From the NCBI GenBank assembly GCA_048595745.1, contig CP184361.1: a stretch of DNA of 64,000 nt. One strand, 5' to 3'. Shown one piece after another: positions 1 to 13,336 of the stretch. Every line of letters begins with the position of its first letter. Position 1 is the first letter of the stretch. This stretch comes from Aquipseudomonas alcaligenes_A. GTDB lineage: Bacteria; Pseudomonadota; Gammaproteobacteria; Pseudomonadales; Pseudomonadaceae. The position numbers and the translations under genes are program-made. Below the pieces are notes generated by a model. The model saw only the letters and a list, made by a program, of their open reading frames with translations, was not told the DNA's origin and searched no databases.

Positions 1-1
1 G

Positions 2-76
2 CGCCGCGGCATTCTCGGCGAACAGTCCTGGCTGGCCTGGGCAGCCGAAGTGGAGATGGCACTGGACGCCGACTGA
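2..76 (+). CDS. C-terminal end of an unidentified protein (partial)
   Basis: An open frame enters from the left edge and stops at TGA 74-76, giving a 24-residue tail that ends EVEMALDAD. Codon use is the high-GC type of its neighbours and no other frame stays open as cleanly. The tail is too short to assign to a family. It is followed by 67 bases and then the HD-GYP gene on the same strand. Confidence 0.45.
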   Translation, partial: RRGILGEQSWLAWAAEVEMALDAD

Positions 77-143
77 CAGGGCTGCCAGACGCATGGCGAA
101 GCGCTAGACTGCCAGCAAAAAGCCAGTACCCCGCGAGCACGGC

Positions 144-1397
144 ATGTCCGCCAGCACCCTTCATATATCGCCCGACCAGCTCTGCGTGGGCCTCTATATC
201 CACCTAGACCTGAGCTGGTGGGAACACAATTTCACGTTCAGCCAATTCAAGATCAAAGACGAAAAGCAGATCCAGGCTCTGCGTGCGCTGGGCCTGAAGC
301 AACTGCGCTACGAACCGGCGCGCAGTGACTGCGAGCCGCTGGAACTGACGGCAACGGCACCGGCTGCCGCTCCCGAAGCATCGCGCCCCGATCCGGAGGA
401 GCTGGCCCGCCAGGCCCGCGCCGCCAAACTGGGCGCCCTGCGCAAGCGCCTGGCGGAAGTGGACCGCACCTTCATCCAGGCCAGCCAACGGGTCAAGTCA
501 CTCAACCAGACTCTGCGCAGCCAGCCGGAAGAGGCCATCCAGCAGGCGGGCGAAGTGGTGCGCGAGCTGGTCAGCGCCCTCGGTGGCGAGGACGGCGCGG
601 CGCTGCACAGCATCAACGGCAAGGCCGCCGAGGACGCCTATCTGCATCCGCTCAACGTCACCGTGCTGTCGGTGATGCTCGGCCGCCAGCTCGGTTTCGA
701 TTCCGAGGCCTGCCACAGCCTGGGCCTGGGGGCCCTGCTGCACGACATCGGCAAGCTGCAGATCCCCAGCAAGGTGCTGCTCAAGACCGAGCCGCTGACG
801 CGCCCGGAGCAGCAGTTGCTGCAGCTGCACTGTGAGTTCGGCGTGCGCCACGGCCAGGAGCTGATGCTCGACGACGAAGTGCTGCGGATCATCCAGGAGC
901 ATCACGAATACTGCGATGGCAGCGGCTACCCGAAGGGCCTGCGCGAGGCCGCCATCGGCCGCCTGAGCCGGGTGGTGAGCCTGGTCAACGCCTTCGACGA
1001 CCTTTGCAACCCGCTCGATCCGCGCCAGGCACTCAGCCCGCACGAAGCCCTGGCCCTGATGTTCAAACAGCAGCGCGAACGCTACGACGAAGTGGCACTC
1101 AAGACCTTTATCCGCGGCATGGGTATCTACCCGCCCGGCAGCCTGGTGCAACTGGAAGACGAGCGCTACGCACTGGTCCTGGGTATGCACCCGAACCTGC
1201 CGCTGCGGCCCACGCTGATCATCTATGAACCCAGCATCCCCAAGGCCGAAGCGCTGATCGTCAACCTCGAACAGGAGCCCAAGCTGGCCATCGCCCGCAG
1301 CCTGCGGCCTGCGCAACTACCGGCGGAGGCCCTGGAATACCTGGATCCGCGCCAGCAGATAACTTATTACGTCGACCCGCGCCAGCGCGGAAAATAG
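144..1397 (+). CDS. HD-GYP domain protein, probable cyclic-di-GMP phosphodiesterase
   Basis: The first roughly 60 residues resemble the DUF3391 segment that precedes many Pseudomonas HD-GYP domains. A charged, Ala/Glu/Arg-rich helical linker follows (about 80-150). The HD-GYP domain then carries the metal and signature residues: His168 context (YLHPLN), H200-D201 in HDIGK, H253-H254, and an intact G261-Y262-P263 in DGSGYP. Known members hydrolyse c-di-GMP to pGpG or GMP; because every signature is present this copy is probably active. It has no receiver domain and no membrane segment, so it should be cytoplasmic. A chemoreceptor-like gene starts 59 bases downstream on the same strand and may act in the same signalling unit. 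The ribosome site before ATG 144 is weak. Confidence 0.85.
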   Translation: MSASTLHISPDQLCVGLYIHLDLSWWEHNFTFSQFKIKDEKQIQALRALGLKQLRYEPARSDCEPLELTATAPAAAPEASRPDPEELARQARAAKLGALRKRLAEVDRTFIQASQRVKSLNQTLRSQPEEAIQQAGEVVRELVSALGGEDGAALHSINGKAAEDAYLHPLNVTVLSVMLGRQLGFDSEACHSLGLGALLHDIGKLQIPSKVLLKTEPLTRPEQQLLQLHCEFGVRHGQELMLDDEVLRIIQEHHEYCDGSGYPKGLREAAIGRLSRVVSLVNAFDDLCNPLDPRQALSPHEALALMFKQQRERYDEVALKTFIRGMGIYPPGSLVQLEDERYALVLGMHPNLPLRPTLIIYEPSIPKAEALIVNLEQEPKLAIARSLRPAQLPAEALEYLDPRQQITYYVDPRQRGK

Positions 1398-1456
1398 CCG
1401 GCCGCACGCGGCCCGCCTAAACTCAGCTGCGCCCACCCGAAGTAGATACGGCCACC

Positions 1457-2494
1457 ATGCACCAGCCGCGCTTTTCCGACCTGCACGAGATTCCGCCCAG
1501 AGCCTTCAGCCCGGCCGCCATTGCCCTGCAGTTGCTGCCCTGGGTACTGGTGGGATTGGGCGCCTGGGGCGGTCTGCCGCTGTGGATCTGCCTGTTCTGT
1601 GGTCTGTGCCTGAATCTCGGCCTGTTGCCGGCACTGGCCACCGCCACCCACTGGCGCGCGCTGATGCAGCCACGCCCAAGCCCGGTGGTGACACCCACCT
1701 GGGCAGCACCACTGGCCGCGCAGCTGGACGCATTGAGCGAACAGCAACGGCAGTGGCTGGAGGCGCTTGAGACCCAGTGGGCGGCCCTGGCGGACAGCCA
1801 GCAACGGCACTGGCAAAGCCAGCATGAGCGGGTCTCACGTCATGGCGAGCAGATGCACGCGGCGCTGCTGCCGATACAGGAGCAGGACAGCGCAGCGGCC
1901 ATGCAGCAGATTCAGCAGGCATTAAGCACGCTGAGCGCCGGGCAGCAGCGCGGCGAACAGCAGGCCGCCACGCAGGGCGAGCGGCTACAGGTGGTCTCCG
2001 AGCTGGTGCAGACCATCATGCGCGCCACCGACGACATGGACTCGATTGCCAAGCAGACCAACCTGCTGGCACTCAATGCCGCCATCGAAGCGGCACGGGC
2101 CGGCGACACGGGCCGCGGTTTCGCCGTGGTGGCCGACGAAGTCCGCGCGCTGTCAAACCGCTCGACCGAGTTCTCCCAGACCATCCGCAGCACGCTGGCG
2201 AGCATGCTTGATGCCCTGCAGCAGGCAACGACCCAGGCCACCCCGCAGACGCAGGATGAATCGGACGCCGCCCGACTGCTGCTCGAAGCCCCGCTGCAGA
2301 CGCTGGCACAGCAGCAAGCCAGCTGCCGCGAAGCAGCCGCACAAACCCTGGGCTTGCTGCACAACCTGCAGGCAGAACTGCTGCAGCCCCCTCCCCCCGT
2401 TTCGCACACCTCGCTGAGCGAACTGCAGCAACAGCAGCAGCAACTGGCAGAGCTGGCCGCACAGCTGAAGCACAACAGCGCGATGCCGGACTGA
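1457..2494 (+). CDS. Minimal membrane-anchored methyl-accepting chemotaxis-type signal transducer
   Basis: At 345 residues it is shorter than a typical chemoreceptor. Residues about 20-65 form two closely spaced hydrophobic segments with almost nothing between them, so there is no periplasmic ligand domain. The rest is coiled coil containing the conserved cytoplasmic tip (IAKQTNLLALNAAIEAARAG, then RGFAVVADEVRALS) from about residue 195. The family binds CheA/CheW at this tip. No clear HAMP domain is visible and the C-terminal helix is short and Gln-rich. The signal may therefore be sensed through the membrane or the cytoplasm. It follows the HD-GYP gene by 59 bases, which suggests co-expression. 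Confidence 0.8.
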   Translation: MHQPRFSDLHEIPPRAFSPAAIALQLLPWVLVGLGAWGGLPLWICLFCGLCLNLGLLPALATATHWRALMQPRPSPVVTPTWAAPLAAQLDALSEQQRQWLEALETQWAALADSQQRHWQSQHERVSRHGEQMHAALLPIQEQDSAAAMQQIQQALSTLSAGQQRGEQQAATQGERLQVVSELVQTIMRATDDMDSIAKQTNLLALNAAIEAARAGDTGRGFAVVADEVRALSNRSTEFSQTIRSTLASMLDALQQATTQATPQTQDESDAARLLLEAPLQTLAQQQASCREAAAQTLGLLHNLQAELLQPPPPVSHTSLSELQQQQQQLAELAAQLKHNSAMPD

Positions 2495-2554
2495 GCGCTG
2501 TCCACCCGCGCCACGCGTCATCTATCACAGCTCCGACAAGCGAAAGCTGCCGTA

Positions 2555-2570
2555 TTGGCACCTATGCTGT
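2555..2570 (+). promoter_or_regulatory. Possible sigma-54 promoter of the TRAP binding protein gene
   Basis: The -24 half TTGGCAC (2555-2561) matches the RpoN consensus. The -12 half, in the right spacing, reads CTGT rather than TTGC, so the match is imperfect. It lies about 65 bases before the dctP-like start. C4-dicarboxylate TRAP systems of Pseudomonas are known to use RpoN with DctD, which makes the position plausible. Confidence 0.3.
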
Positions 2571-2635
2571 AGGTTGCCGCCTGCTGCTCCAGCGGCACAG
2601 GCAATGACGTCCATACGCACAATCACAGGCTGATC

Positions 2636-3631
2636 ATGAACAAGACCCTTTCTGGCCTCTGCGCCCTGCTGCTCTGTTTCACCACGCCGAGCTTCGCCGA
2701 GGAAAAGACCTTCCTGATCAAGTTCTCTCATGTCGTGGCCGAGGACACCCCGAAAGGCCAGGGCGCCCTGCTGTTCAAGCAGAAGGTGGAGGAACGCCTG
2801 GCCGGCCGCGTGCAGGTCGAGGTCTACCCCAATGCCAGCCTGTTCGACGACAGCAACGAGATGCAGGCATTGCTCGACGACAAAGTGCAGATGCTTGCGC
2901 CGTCATTGGCCAAATTCAGCGCGTACACCCCCAAACTGCAGGTGTTCGACCTGCCCTTCCTGTTCGATGACCAGGAGGCCGTGAGCCGCTTCCAGAAAAG
3001 CCCCAAGGGCCGCCAGCTGCTCAGCGCCATGGCGCAGCAGGGCATCAGCGGCCTGGCGTACTGGCAAAACGGCATGAAGCAGCTGGCCGCCACTCGCCCC
3101 CTGCGACAGCCGAGCGACGCCGCGGGCCTGAGCTTTCGCATCCAGCCCTCGCCGGTGATCGAAAGCCAGTTCGCCAGGCTCGGCGCGAAAGCCGTTGGCA
3201 TGCCTTTCGCGGAAACCCCGAATGCGCTGCGCGCCGGCACCATCCAGGGCACGGAAAATACCTGGTCGAACATCCACAGCCAGAACTATGTGGAACAGCT
3301 GCCGCACATCACCGAGACCAACCACGGCTCGCTCAACTACATGCTGGTGACCAACAGCCGCTTCTGGTTCTCCATTCCCCATGAGACGCGCACGGAACTG
3401 GAAAGCATCATCGACGAGGTGACCTTCGAGGTGAACCGCGCCGCCGAGCAACAGAATCAGGCGGACCGCGAACGCCTGCTGGCCGGCGGCAAGGCCCAGC
3501 TGACCAGCCTCGATGCCGCCACGCGCGATGCCTGGCGCGACGCCATGCGTCCGGTATGGCAGCAGTTCGAGGAGCAGATCGGCAAGGATGTCATCGGCGC
3601 CGCCGAACGCGCCATCCGCCGCAATCGCTGA
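2636..3631 (+). CDS. TRAP transporter periplasmic solute-binding protein, DctP family
   Basis: A 331-residue protein with an N-terminal signal peptide (MNKTLSGLCALLLCFTTPSF, cleavage after AEE region). The DctP family features are present: FSHVVAEDTPKGQGA near the N-terminus, the FDLPFLFDD block, the ligand-carboxylate Arg region SFRIQPSP, and the TENTWSNI block near residue 210. Family members deliver C4-dicarboxylates or related organic acids to a DctQM membrane pair. No dctQ or dctM lies beside it; the next gene is convergent rlmJ, 4 bases away. It is thus an orphan binding protein serving a distant permease or a sensor. Exact ligand unknown. Confidence 0.85.
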   Translation: MNKTLSGLCALLLCFTTPSFAEEKTFLIKFSHVVAEDTPKGQGALLFKQKVEERLAGRVQVEVYPNASLFDDSNEMQALLDDKVQMLAPSLAKFSAYTPKLQVFDLPFLFDDQEAVSRFQKSPKGRQLLSAMAQQGISGLAYWQNGMKQLAATRPLRQPSDAAGLSFRIQPSPVIESQFARLGAKAVGMPFAETPNALRAGTIQGTENTWSNIHSQNYVEQLPHITETNHGSLNYMLVTNSRFWFSIPHETRTELESIIDEVTFEVNRAAEQQNQADRERLLAGGKAQLTSLDAATRDAWRDAMRPVWQQFEEQIGKDVIGAAERAIRRNR

Positions 3632-3635
3632 GGGT

Positions 3636-4472
3636 TCAGTCGGCGATCAGCCAGTCCAGGCGGAAGTCGCCCTGGCTCTGCGCCAGCTTGCCGGCCAGCC
3701 AGGGCAACAGCTGCTTGAGTTCGTCCTCCAGGCCCCAGGGCGCGTTGGCGATGGCCAGGCCGGAGCCAGCCAGGCGGCTGGCGTCGTCCGCCGGATGGAC
3801 GAACAGCTCGGCGCGCAGCAGCTTGGGCGCGCTGGACTTGCCCAACGCCTGGTAGAAGCGCTTGAGCTGGCGCTCGTCCTTGATCGGGTACCAGATCGCC
3901 ACCACCGTCTGGCGCATGCGGCCGATGGCCTCATCCAGCGCAGTAACGCAACGCTCCAGCTCGTCGACCTTCTCGAACGGCGGGTCGATCAGCAGCAACG
4001 CGCGCTTCTCCGCCACCGGCAGCAGGGCGCGCGGCACGTGCCAGCCTTCGCCCAGGTGCACGGCCACGCGGCGGTCACCCTTCATGTTGTCCTTGAGCAG
4101 CTGGCCGTCCTCCGGGTGCTTCTCGTTGAGTAGCACGCGGTCCTGCTCACGCGTCAGCTGTCGCGCCAGTTCGGGCGAGCCCGGGTAGTAGCGCAACGCA
4201 CCGTCCGGGTTGAGGCCGCGCAGCAAGCCAAAGTAGTCGGCGGTCGCTTCGGGCAGATCGGTGGCCTCCCACAGGCGGCCGATACCGTCCAGCCACTCGC
4301 CGGTGCGCGTCGCCTGGTCACCCTGCAGGTCATAGAGGCCGACGCCGGCATGGCTGTCGAGGTAGGCGAAAGGCGCCTCCTTGCGTGACAGCAGGGCGAT
4401 GATGCGGCTGATGACAAGGTGCTTGAGCACGTCGGCATGGTTGCCGGCATGGAAGGCGTGGCGGTAGTTCAT
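3636..4472 (-). CDS. rlmJ: 23S rRNA (adenine-2030-N6)-methyltransferase
   Basis: The 278-residue product starts MNYRHAFHAGNHADVLKH, the invariant RlmJ beginning, so ATG at 4472 is preferred over an in-frame start 26 codons upstream. Family members methylate N6 of A2030 in 23S rRNA using S-adenosylmethionine. The SAM-binding region is around YLDSHAGVGLYDL, and the catalytic motif is DPPF (LLIDPPFEKVDEL). Length is normal (E. coli about 280). It is convergent with the dctP-like gene. Confidence 0.93.
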   Translation of the reverse strand: MNYRHAFHAGNHADVLKHLVISRIIALLSRKEAPFAYLDSHAGVGLYDLQGDQATRTGEWLDGIGRLWEATDLPEATADYFGLLRGLNPDGALRYYPGSPELARQLTREQDRVLLNEKHPEDGQLLKDNMKGDRRVAVHLGEGWHVPRALLPVAEKRALLLIDPPFEKVDELERCVTALDEAIGRMRQTVVAIWYPIKDERQLKRFYQALGKSSAPKLLRAELFVHPADDASRLAGSGLAIANAPWGLEDELKQLLPWLAGKLAQSQGDFRLDWLIAD

Positions 4473-4618
4473 GAACGTTTCACCTGGAGCGGGGCGCGAA
4501 TTGTAGCCCGAAGGCGTGAAGGCGGCAGGTTCTGGCGACGTATCAGGCAAATGAATCTTGCTAGGCAGCCTCTATTCACAATCCTAGACTCCTGCAAGAT
4601 CCCACCGGAGACGAGTCC

Positions 4619-6421
4619 ATGTCCGAGTCCCTGCTCAGTTCCCGCAACCTGGCCTTCGAGCTCTACGAAGTGCTCGACGCCGAAGCCCTGACCCAGCGCG
4701 AGCGCTTCGCCGAGCACAACCGCGAGACCTTCGACGCGGCCATCGCCACCGCCCGCGGTATCGCCGAGGAGCTGTTCGCCCCGCACAACCGCAAGAACGA
4801 CGAGCACGAGCCACAGTACGTGGATGGCGCCGCAGTGCTGATCCCCGAGGTCGAGCCGGCCCTGCGCGCCTTCCACGAGGCCGGTTTCCTCAACGCCACC
4901 CGCGACTTCGAACACGGCGGCATGCAGCTGCCCAACCTGCTGTCGCAGGCCTGCTTCGCCCACTTCCAGTCGGCCAACATCGCCACCAGCTCCTACTCGA
5001 TGCTGACCATGGGCGTGGCCAACCTGATCGAGGCCTTCGGCAATGACGAGCAGAAGGCCCGCTACCTGCAGCCGATCATCGACGGGCGCTTCTTCGGCAC
5101 CATGTGCCTGACCGAGCCGCATGCCGGTTCCTCGCTGTCGGACATCCGCACCAAGGCCGAGCCGCACGCCGACGGCAGCTACCGGATCAAGGGCAACAAG
5201 ATCTTCATCTCCGGCGGCGACCAGCCGATCTCCGAGAACATCGTGCACATGGTGCTGGCCAAGCTGCCGGACGCCCCGCCCGGGGTGAAGGGCATCAGCC
5301 TGTTCCTGGTGCCCAAGTTCCATGTGAATGACGACGGCTCGCTGGGGGAGCGCAACGACGTGACCCTGGCCGGTCTGTTCCACAAGATGGGCTGGCGCGG
5401 CACCACCTCCACTGCGCTCAATTTCGGCGACAACGGCGAGTGCGTCGGCTACCTGGTGGGCAAGCCGCACCATGGCCTGTCCTACATGTTCCAGATGATG
5501 AACGAGGCGCGCATCGGCGTCGGCATGGGCGCCATCATGCTCGGCTACGCCGGCTACCTGTACTCGCTGGACTACGCGCGCAACCGCCCGCAGGGCCGCC
5601 ACGCGGACGGCAAGGATCCGAGCAGCCCGCAAATTTCCATCGTCGAGCACGCCGACGTGCGGCGCATGCTGCTGACCCAGAAGGCCTACGTCGAGGGCGC
5701 CTTCGACCTCGGCCTGTACGCCGCGCGGCTGTTCGACGACACCCAGACCCTGCCCACCGAAGACGAGCGCAGGAAAGCCCTGGAGCTGCTCGACCTGCTC
5801 ACCCCGATCGTCAAATCCTGGCCCTCGGAGTTCTGCCTGAAGGCCAACGAACTGGCCATCCAGATCCTCGGCGGCCACGGCTACACCCGCGAGTACCCGG
5901 TGGAGCAGTACTACCGCGACAACCGCCTCAACCCGATCCATGAAGGCACCCACGGCATCCAGTCGCTCGACCTGCTCGGGCGCAAGGTGTCGATGAACAA
6001 CGGCGCCGCCCTCAAGCAGCTGATGACGCTGATCCAGGCCACCTGCCAGCGCGCCAGCCAGTTCGGTTCGCTGGACCGCCTGCGCCAGCCGCTGGAGCAG
6101 CTGGTGCAACGCCTCGGCGGCGTGACCCTGGCCCTGCTCGGCGACCTGCTGGCCGGAAAGGTCAACCAGGGCCTGGCCAACTCGGCGCTGTACCTCAAGG
6201 CCTTCGGCCACGCGGTAATCGGCTGGCGCTGGCTGGAACAGGCGATCCGCGCCGAGGAAGGCCTGGCTAACGGCAACCCCGCCGATGCCGACTTCTATAG
6301 AGGCAAGCTACAGGCCGCGCGCTACTTCCTGACCTGGGAAGTACCGAGCTGCCAGCACGAGCTGAACATTCTCGAAGCGCGCGACGACACCTGCCTTGGC
6401 ATGCACGACGCCTGGTTCTAA
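4619..6421 (+). CDS. Acyl-CoA dehydrogenase (long, about 600-residue type)
   Basis: Flavoprotein of beta-oxidation that introduces the alpha-beta double bond in an acyl-CoA. The 600-residue length and layout match the large acyl-CoA dehydrogenases with an extra N-terminal helix and an extra C-terminal domain. The FAD-contact block MCLTEPHAGSSLSD is near residue 162, the ISGGDQ block near 200, and the probable catalytic Glu lies in HEGTHGIQ near residue 442. A good Shine-Dalgarno (GGAG at 4606-4609) precedes ATG 4619. It is single and is followed by a strong terminator. In PAO1 I recall an acyl-CoA dehydrogenase in this position beside nhaP2. Chain-length preference cannot be read from the sequence. 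Confidence 0.9.
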   Translation: MSESLLSSRNLAFELYEVLDAEALTQRERFAEHNRETFDAAIATARGIAEELFAPHNRKNDEHEPQYVDGAAVLIPEVEPALRAFHEAGFLNATRDFEHGGMQLPNLLSQACFAHFQSANIATSSYSMLTMGVANLIEAFGNDEQKARYLQPIIDGRFFGTMCLTEPHAGSSLSDIRTKAEPHADGSYRIKGNKIFISGGDQPISENIVHMVLAKLPDAPPGVKGISLFLVPKFHVNDDGSLGERNDVTLAGLFHKMGWRGTTSTALNFGDNGECVGYLVGKPHHGLSYMFQMMNEARIGVGMGAIMLGYAGYLYSLDYARNRPQGRHADGKDPSSPQISIVEHADVRRMLLTQKAYVEGAFDLGLYAARLFDDTQTLPTEDERRKALELLDLLTPIVKSWPSEFCLKANELAIQILGGHGYTREYPVEQYYRDNRLNPIHEGTHGIQSLDLLGRKVSMNNGAALKQLMTLIQATCQRASQFGSLDRLRQPLEQLVQRLGGVTLALLGDLLAGKVNQGLANSALYLKAFGHAVIGWRWLEQAIRAEEGLANGNPADADFYRGKLQAARYFLTWEVPSCQHELNILEARDDTCLGMHDAWF

Positions 6422-6442
6422 GTCTCTGATTTGGCTGCGAAG

Positions 6443-6469
6443 AACGCCCCGCACATGCGGGGCGTTTTT
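6443..6469 (+). terminator. Rho-independent terminator after the acyl-CoA dehydrogenase
   Basis: A 10-bp perfect stem AACGCCCCGC / GCGGGGCGTT with loop ACAT is followed by a T run, 22 bases after the stop codon. Confidence 0.9.
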
Positions 6470-6561
6470 CTTTGACAGGGCAGCGAAGGCAATGGTTAGA
6501 ATCCGGCATGCCATCTGCATACTCAGATGCGCCCCCCCTTTTGTTGCCCCCGGAGTACGCC

Positions 6562-8310
<1,749 letters not shown>

Positions 8311-8409
8311 GCGCGCCCACGCGCTGGTAAAGCGCCCTGGTTGGCGGCATCAGCCGCCTGCCTGGCATATCATTAGCCCCATTCTTTTCTAAGAGCCGCT
8401 GCCGCGACC

Positions 8410-11745
<3,336 letters not shown>

Positions 11746-11767
11746 GACGCGCTGGACGCCCCACGAC

Positions 11768-11795
11768 AAGCCCGAGCACAATGCTCGGGCTTTTT
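11768..11795 (+). terminator. Rho-independent terminator after mscK
   Basis: Perfect 11-bp stem AAGCCCGAGCA / TGCTCGGGCTT with loop CAA and a T run. It ends only 15 bases before the TTG start of selO, so it also lies in the selO leader. Confidence 0.88.
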
Positions 11796-11810
11796 CGTTG
11801 GAGCCCGCCG

Positions 11811-13271
11811 TTGAAAGCCCTCGCCGACCTCGTCTTCGATAACCGCTTCGCCCGCCTGGGCGACGCCTTCTCCACGGCCGTGCTGCCCGAGCCACTGGAC
11901 GAGCCGCGCCTGGTGGTGGCAAGCCCGGCGGCCATGACCCTGCTCGACCTCGACCCGGCCGAAGCCGACAGCGAGCTGTTCGCCCAGCTGTTCTCCGGGC
12001 ACAAGCTGTGGAGCGACGCAGAGCCCCGCGCCATGGTCTATGCCGGGCACCAGTTCGGCGTCTACAACCCGCGCCTGGGCGACGGCCGCGGCCTGCTGCT
12101 GGGCGAGGTGGTCAACGCCGCCGGTGAGCACTGGGACCTGCACCTCAAGGGCGCCGGGCAGACGCCCTACTCGCGCATGGGCGATGGCCGCGCGGTGCTG
12201 CGCAGCTCGATCCGCGAGTTCCTCGCCAGCGAGTACCTGCACGCCCTGGGCATCCCGACCTCGCGCGCCCTGTGCGTCACCGGCTCCAGCACCCCGGTGT
12301 GGCGTGAACGCCAGGAGAGCGGCGCCATGTTGCTGCGCCTGGCACCGAGCCACGTGCGCTTCGGCCACTTCGAGTACTTCTACTACAGCAACCAGCACGA
12401 ACGGCTGAAGGAACTGGGCGAGCACGTGCTGACCTGCCATTTCCCCGACTGCCTGGCAGCGGAGAACCCCTGGGCAGCGATGTTCCGCGAGATCGTCGAA
12501 CGCAATGCCGAGCTGATCGCCAAATGGCAGGCTTATGGCTTCTGCCACGGTGTGATGAACAGCGACAACATGTCGATCCTTGGCATCACCTTCGACTACG
12601 GCCCCTACGCCTTCCTCGACGACTTCGACGCCCGGCATATCTGCAACCACTCCGACGACAGCGGTCGCTACAGCTTCACCAACCAGGTGCCCATCGCCCA
12701 CTGGAACCTGGCCGCTCTGGCCCAGGCGCTGACGCCCTTCGTCGAAGTCGAGCAGCTGCGCGAAACGCTGGGCCTGTTCCTGCCGCTCTACCAGGCCCAC
12801 CACCTCGACCTGATGCGTCGCCGCCTGGGCCTGACCACCGCGGATGAGCGCGATGCGGCGCTGGTCGAGCGCCTGCTGGAACTGATGCAAGGCAGCGCGG
12901 TGGATTACTCGCTGTTCTTCCGCCACCTCGGCGAACGGGCGGCCAACGAAGCGCTGCTGCAGCTGCGCGAGGAGTTCGTCGACCTCGCCGGTTTCGACCA
13001 GTGGGGCCGCGACTACCTGGCGCGCGTCGCCCAGGAAGGCGGTACGCAGCAGGAGCGCCAGGCGCGCATGCACACGGTCAATCCACTCTATGTGCTGCGC
13101 AACTACCTGGCCCAGAACGCCATCAGCGCCGCCGAACAGGGCGACTACGCCCCGGTGCGCGAACTGCACGCCGTGCTCTCGCAACCCTTCAAGGAACAGC
13201 CCGGCATGCAGCGCTACACCGAGCGCCCACCGGAGTGGGGCAAGCATCTGGAAATCAGCTGTTCGTCCTGA
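11811..13271 (+). CDS. selO: Protein adenylyltransferase SelO (YdiU)
   Basis: 486 residues, like the characterised P. syringae SelO. The pseudokinase-fold protein transfers AMP from ATP to Ser/Thr/Tyr of target proteins. Visible family blocks: YAGHQFGVYNPRLGDGRGLLLGE, LHLKGAGQTPYSRMGDGRAVLRSS, GFCHGVMNSDNMSILG and FDYGPYAFLDDF (metal/ATP residues). It ends in SCSS, keeping the conserved C-terminal Cys that is Sec in eukaryotes. TTG 11811 is chosen as start because GGAG lies 7 bases upstream and the product then begins MKALADLVFDNRFARLGD as in relatives; the frame also opens 10 codons earlier inside the mscK terminator, which is unlikely to be used. Confidence 0.92.
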   Translation: MKALADLVFDNRFARLGDAFSTAVLPEPLDEPRLVVASPAAMTLLDLDPAEADSELFAQLFSGHKLWSDAEPRAMVYAGHQFGVYNPRLGDGRGLLLGEVVNAAGEHWDLHLKGAGQTPYSRMGDGRAVLRSSIREFLASEYLHALGIPTSRALCVTGSSTPVWRERQESGAMLLRLAPSHVRFGHFEYFYYSNQHERLKELGEHVLTCHFPDCLAAENPWAAMFREIVERNAELIAKWQAYGFCHGVMNSDNMSILGITFDYGPYAFLDDFDARHICNHSDDSGRYSFTNQVPIAHWNLAALAQALTPFVEVEQLRETLGLFLPLYQAHHLDLMRRRLGLTTADERDAALVERLLELMQGSAVDYSLFFRHLGERAANEALLQLREEFVDLAGFDQWGRDYLARVAQEGGTQQERQARMHTVNPLYVLRNYLAQNAISAAEQGDYAPVRELHAVLSQPFKEQPGMQRYTERPPEWGKHLEISCSS

Positions 13272-13336
13272 TGCGGATCGAGCCTGGCCTGACGCGCTCT
13301 CACCGCGCTACGCTTGCTTGACCTCTAAGCGCGGTG

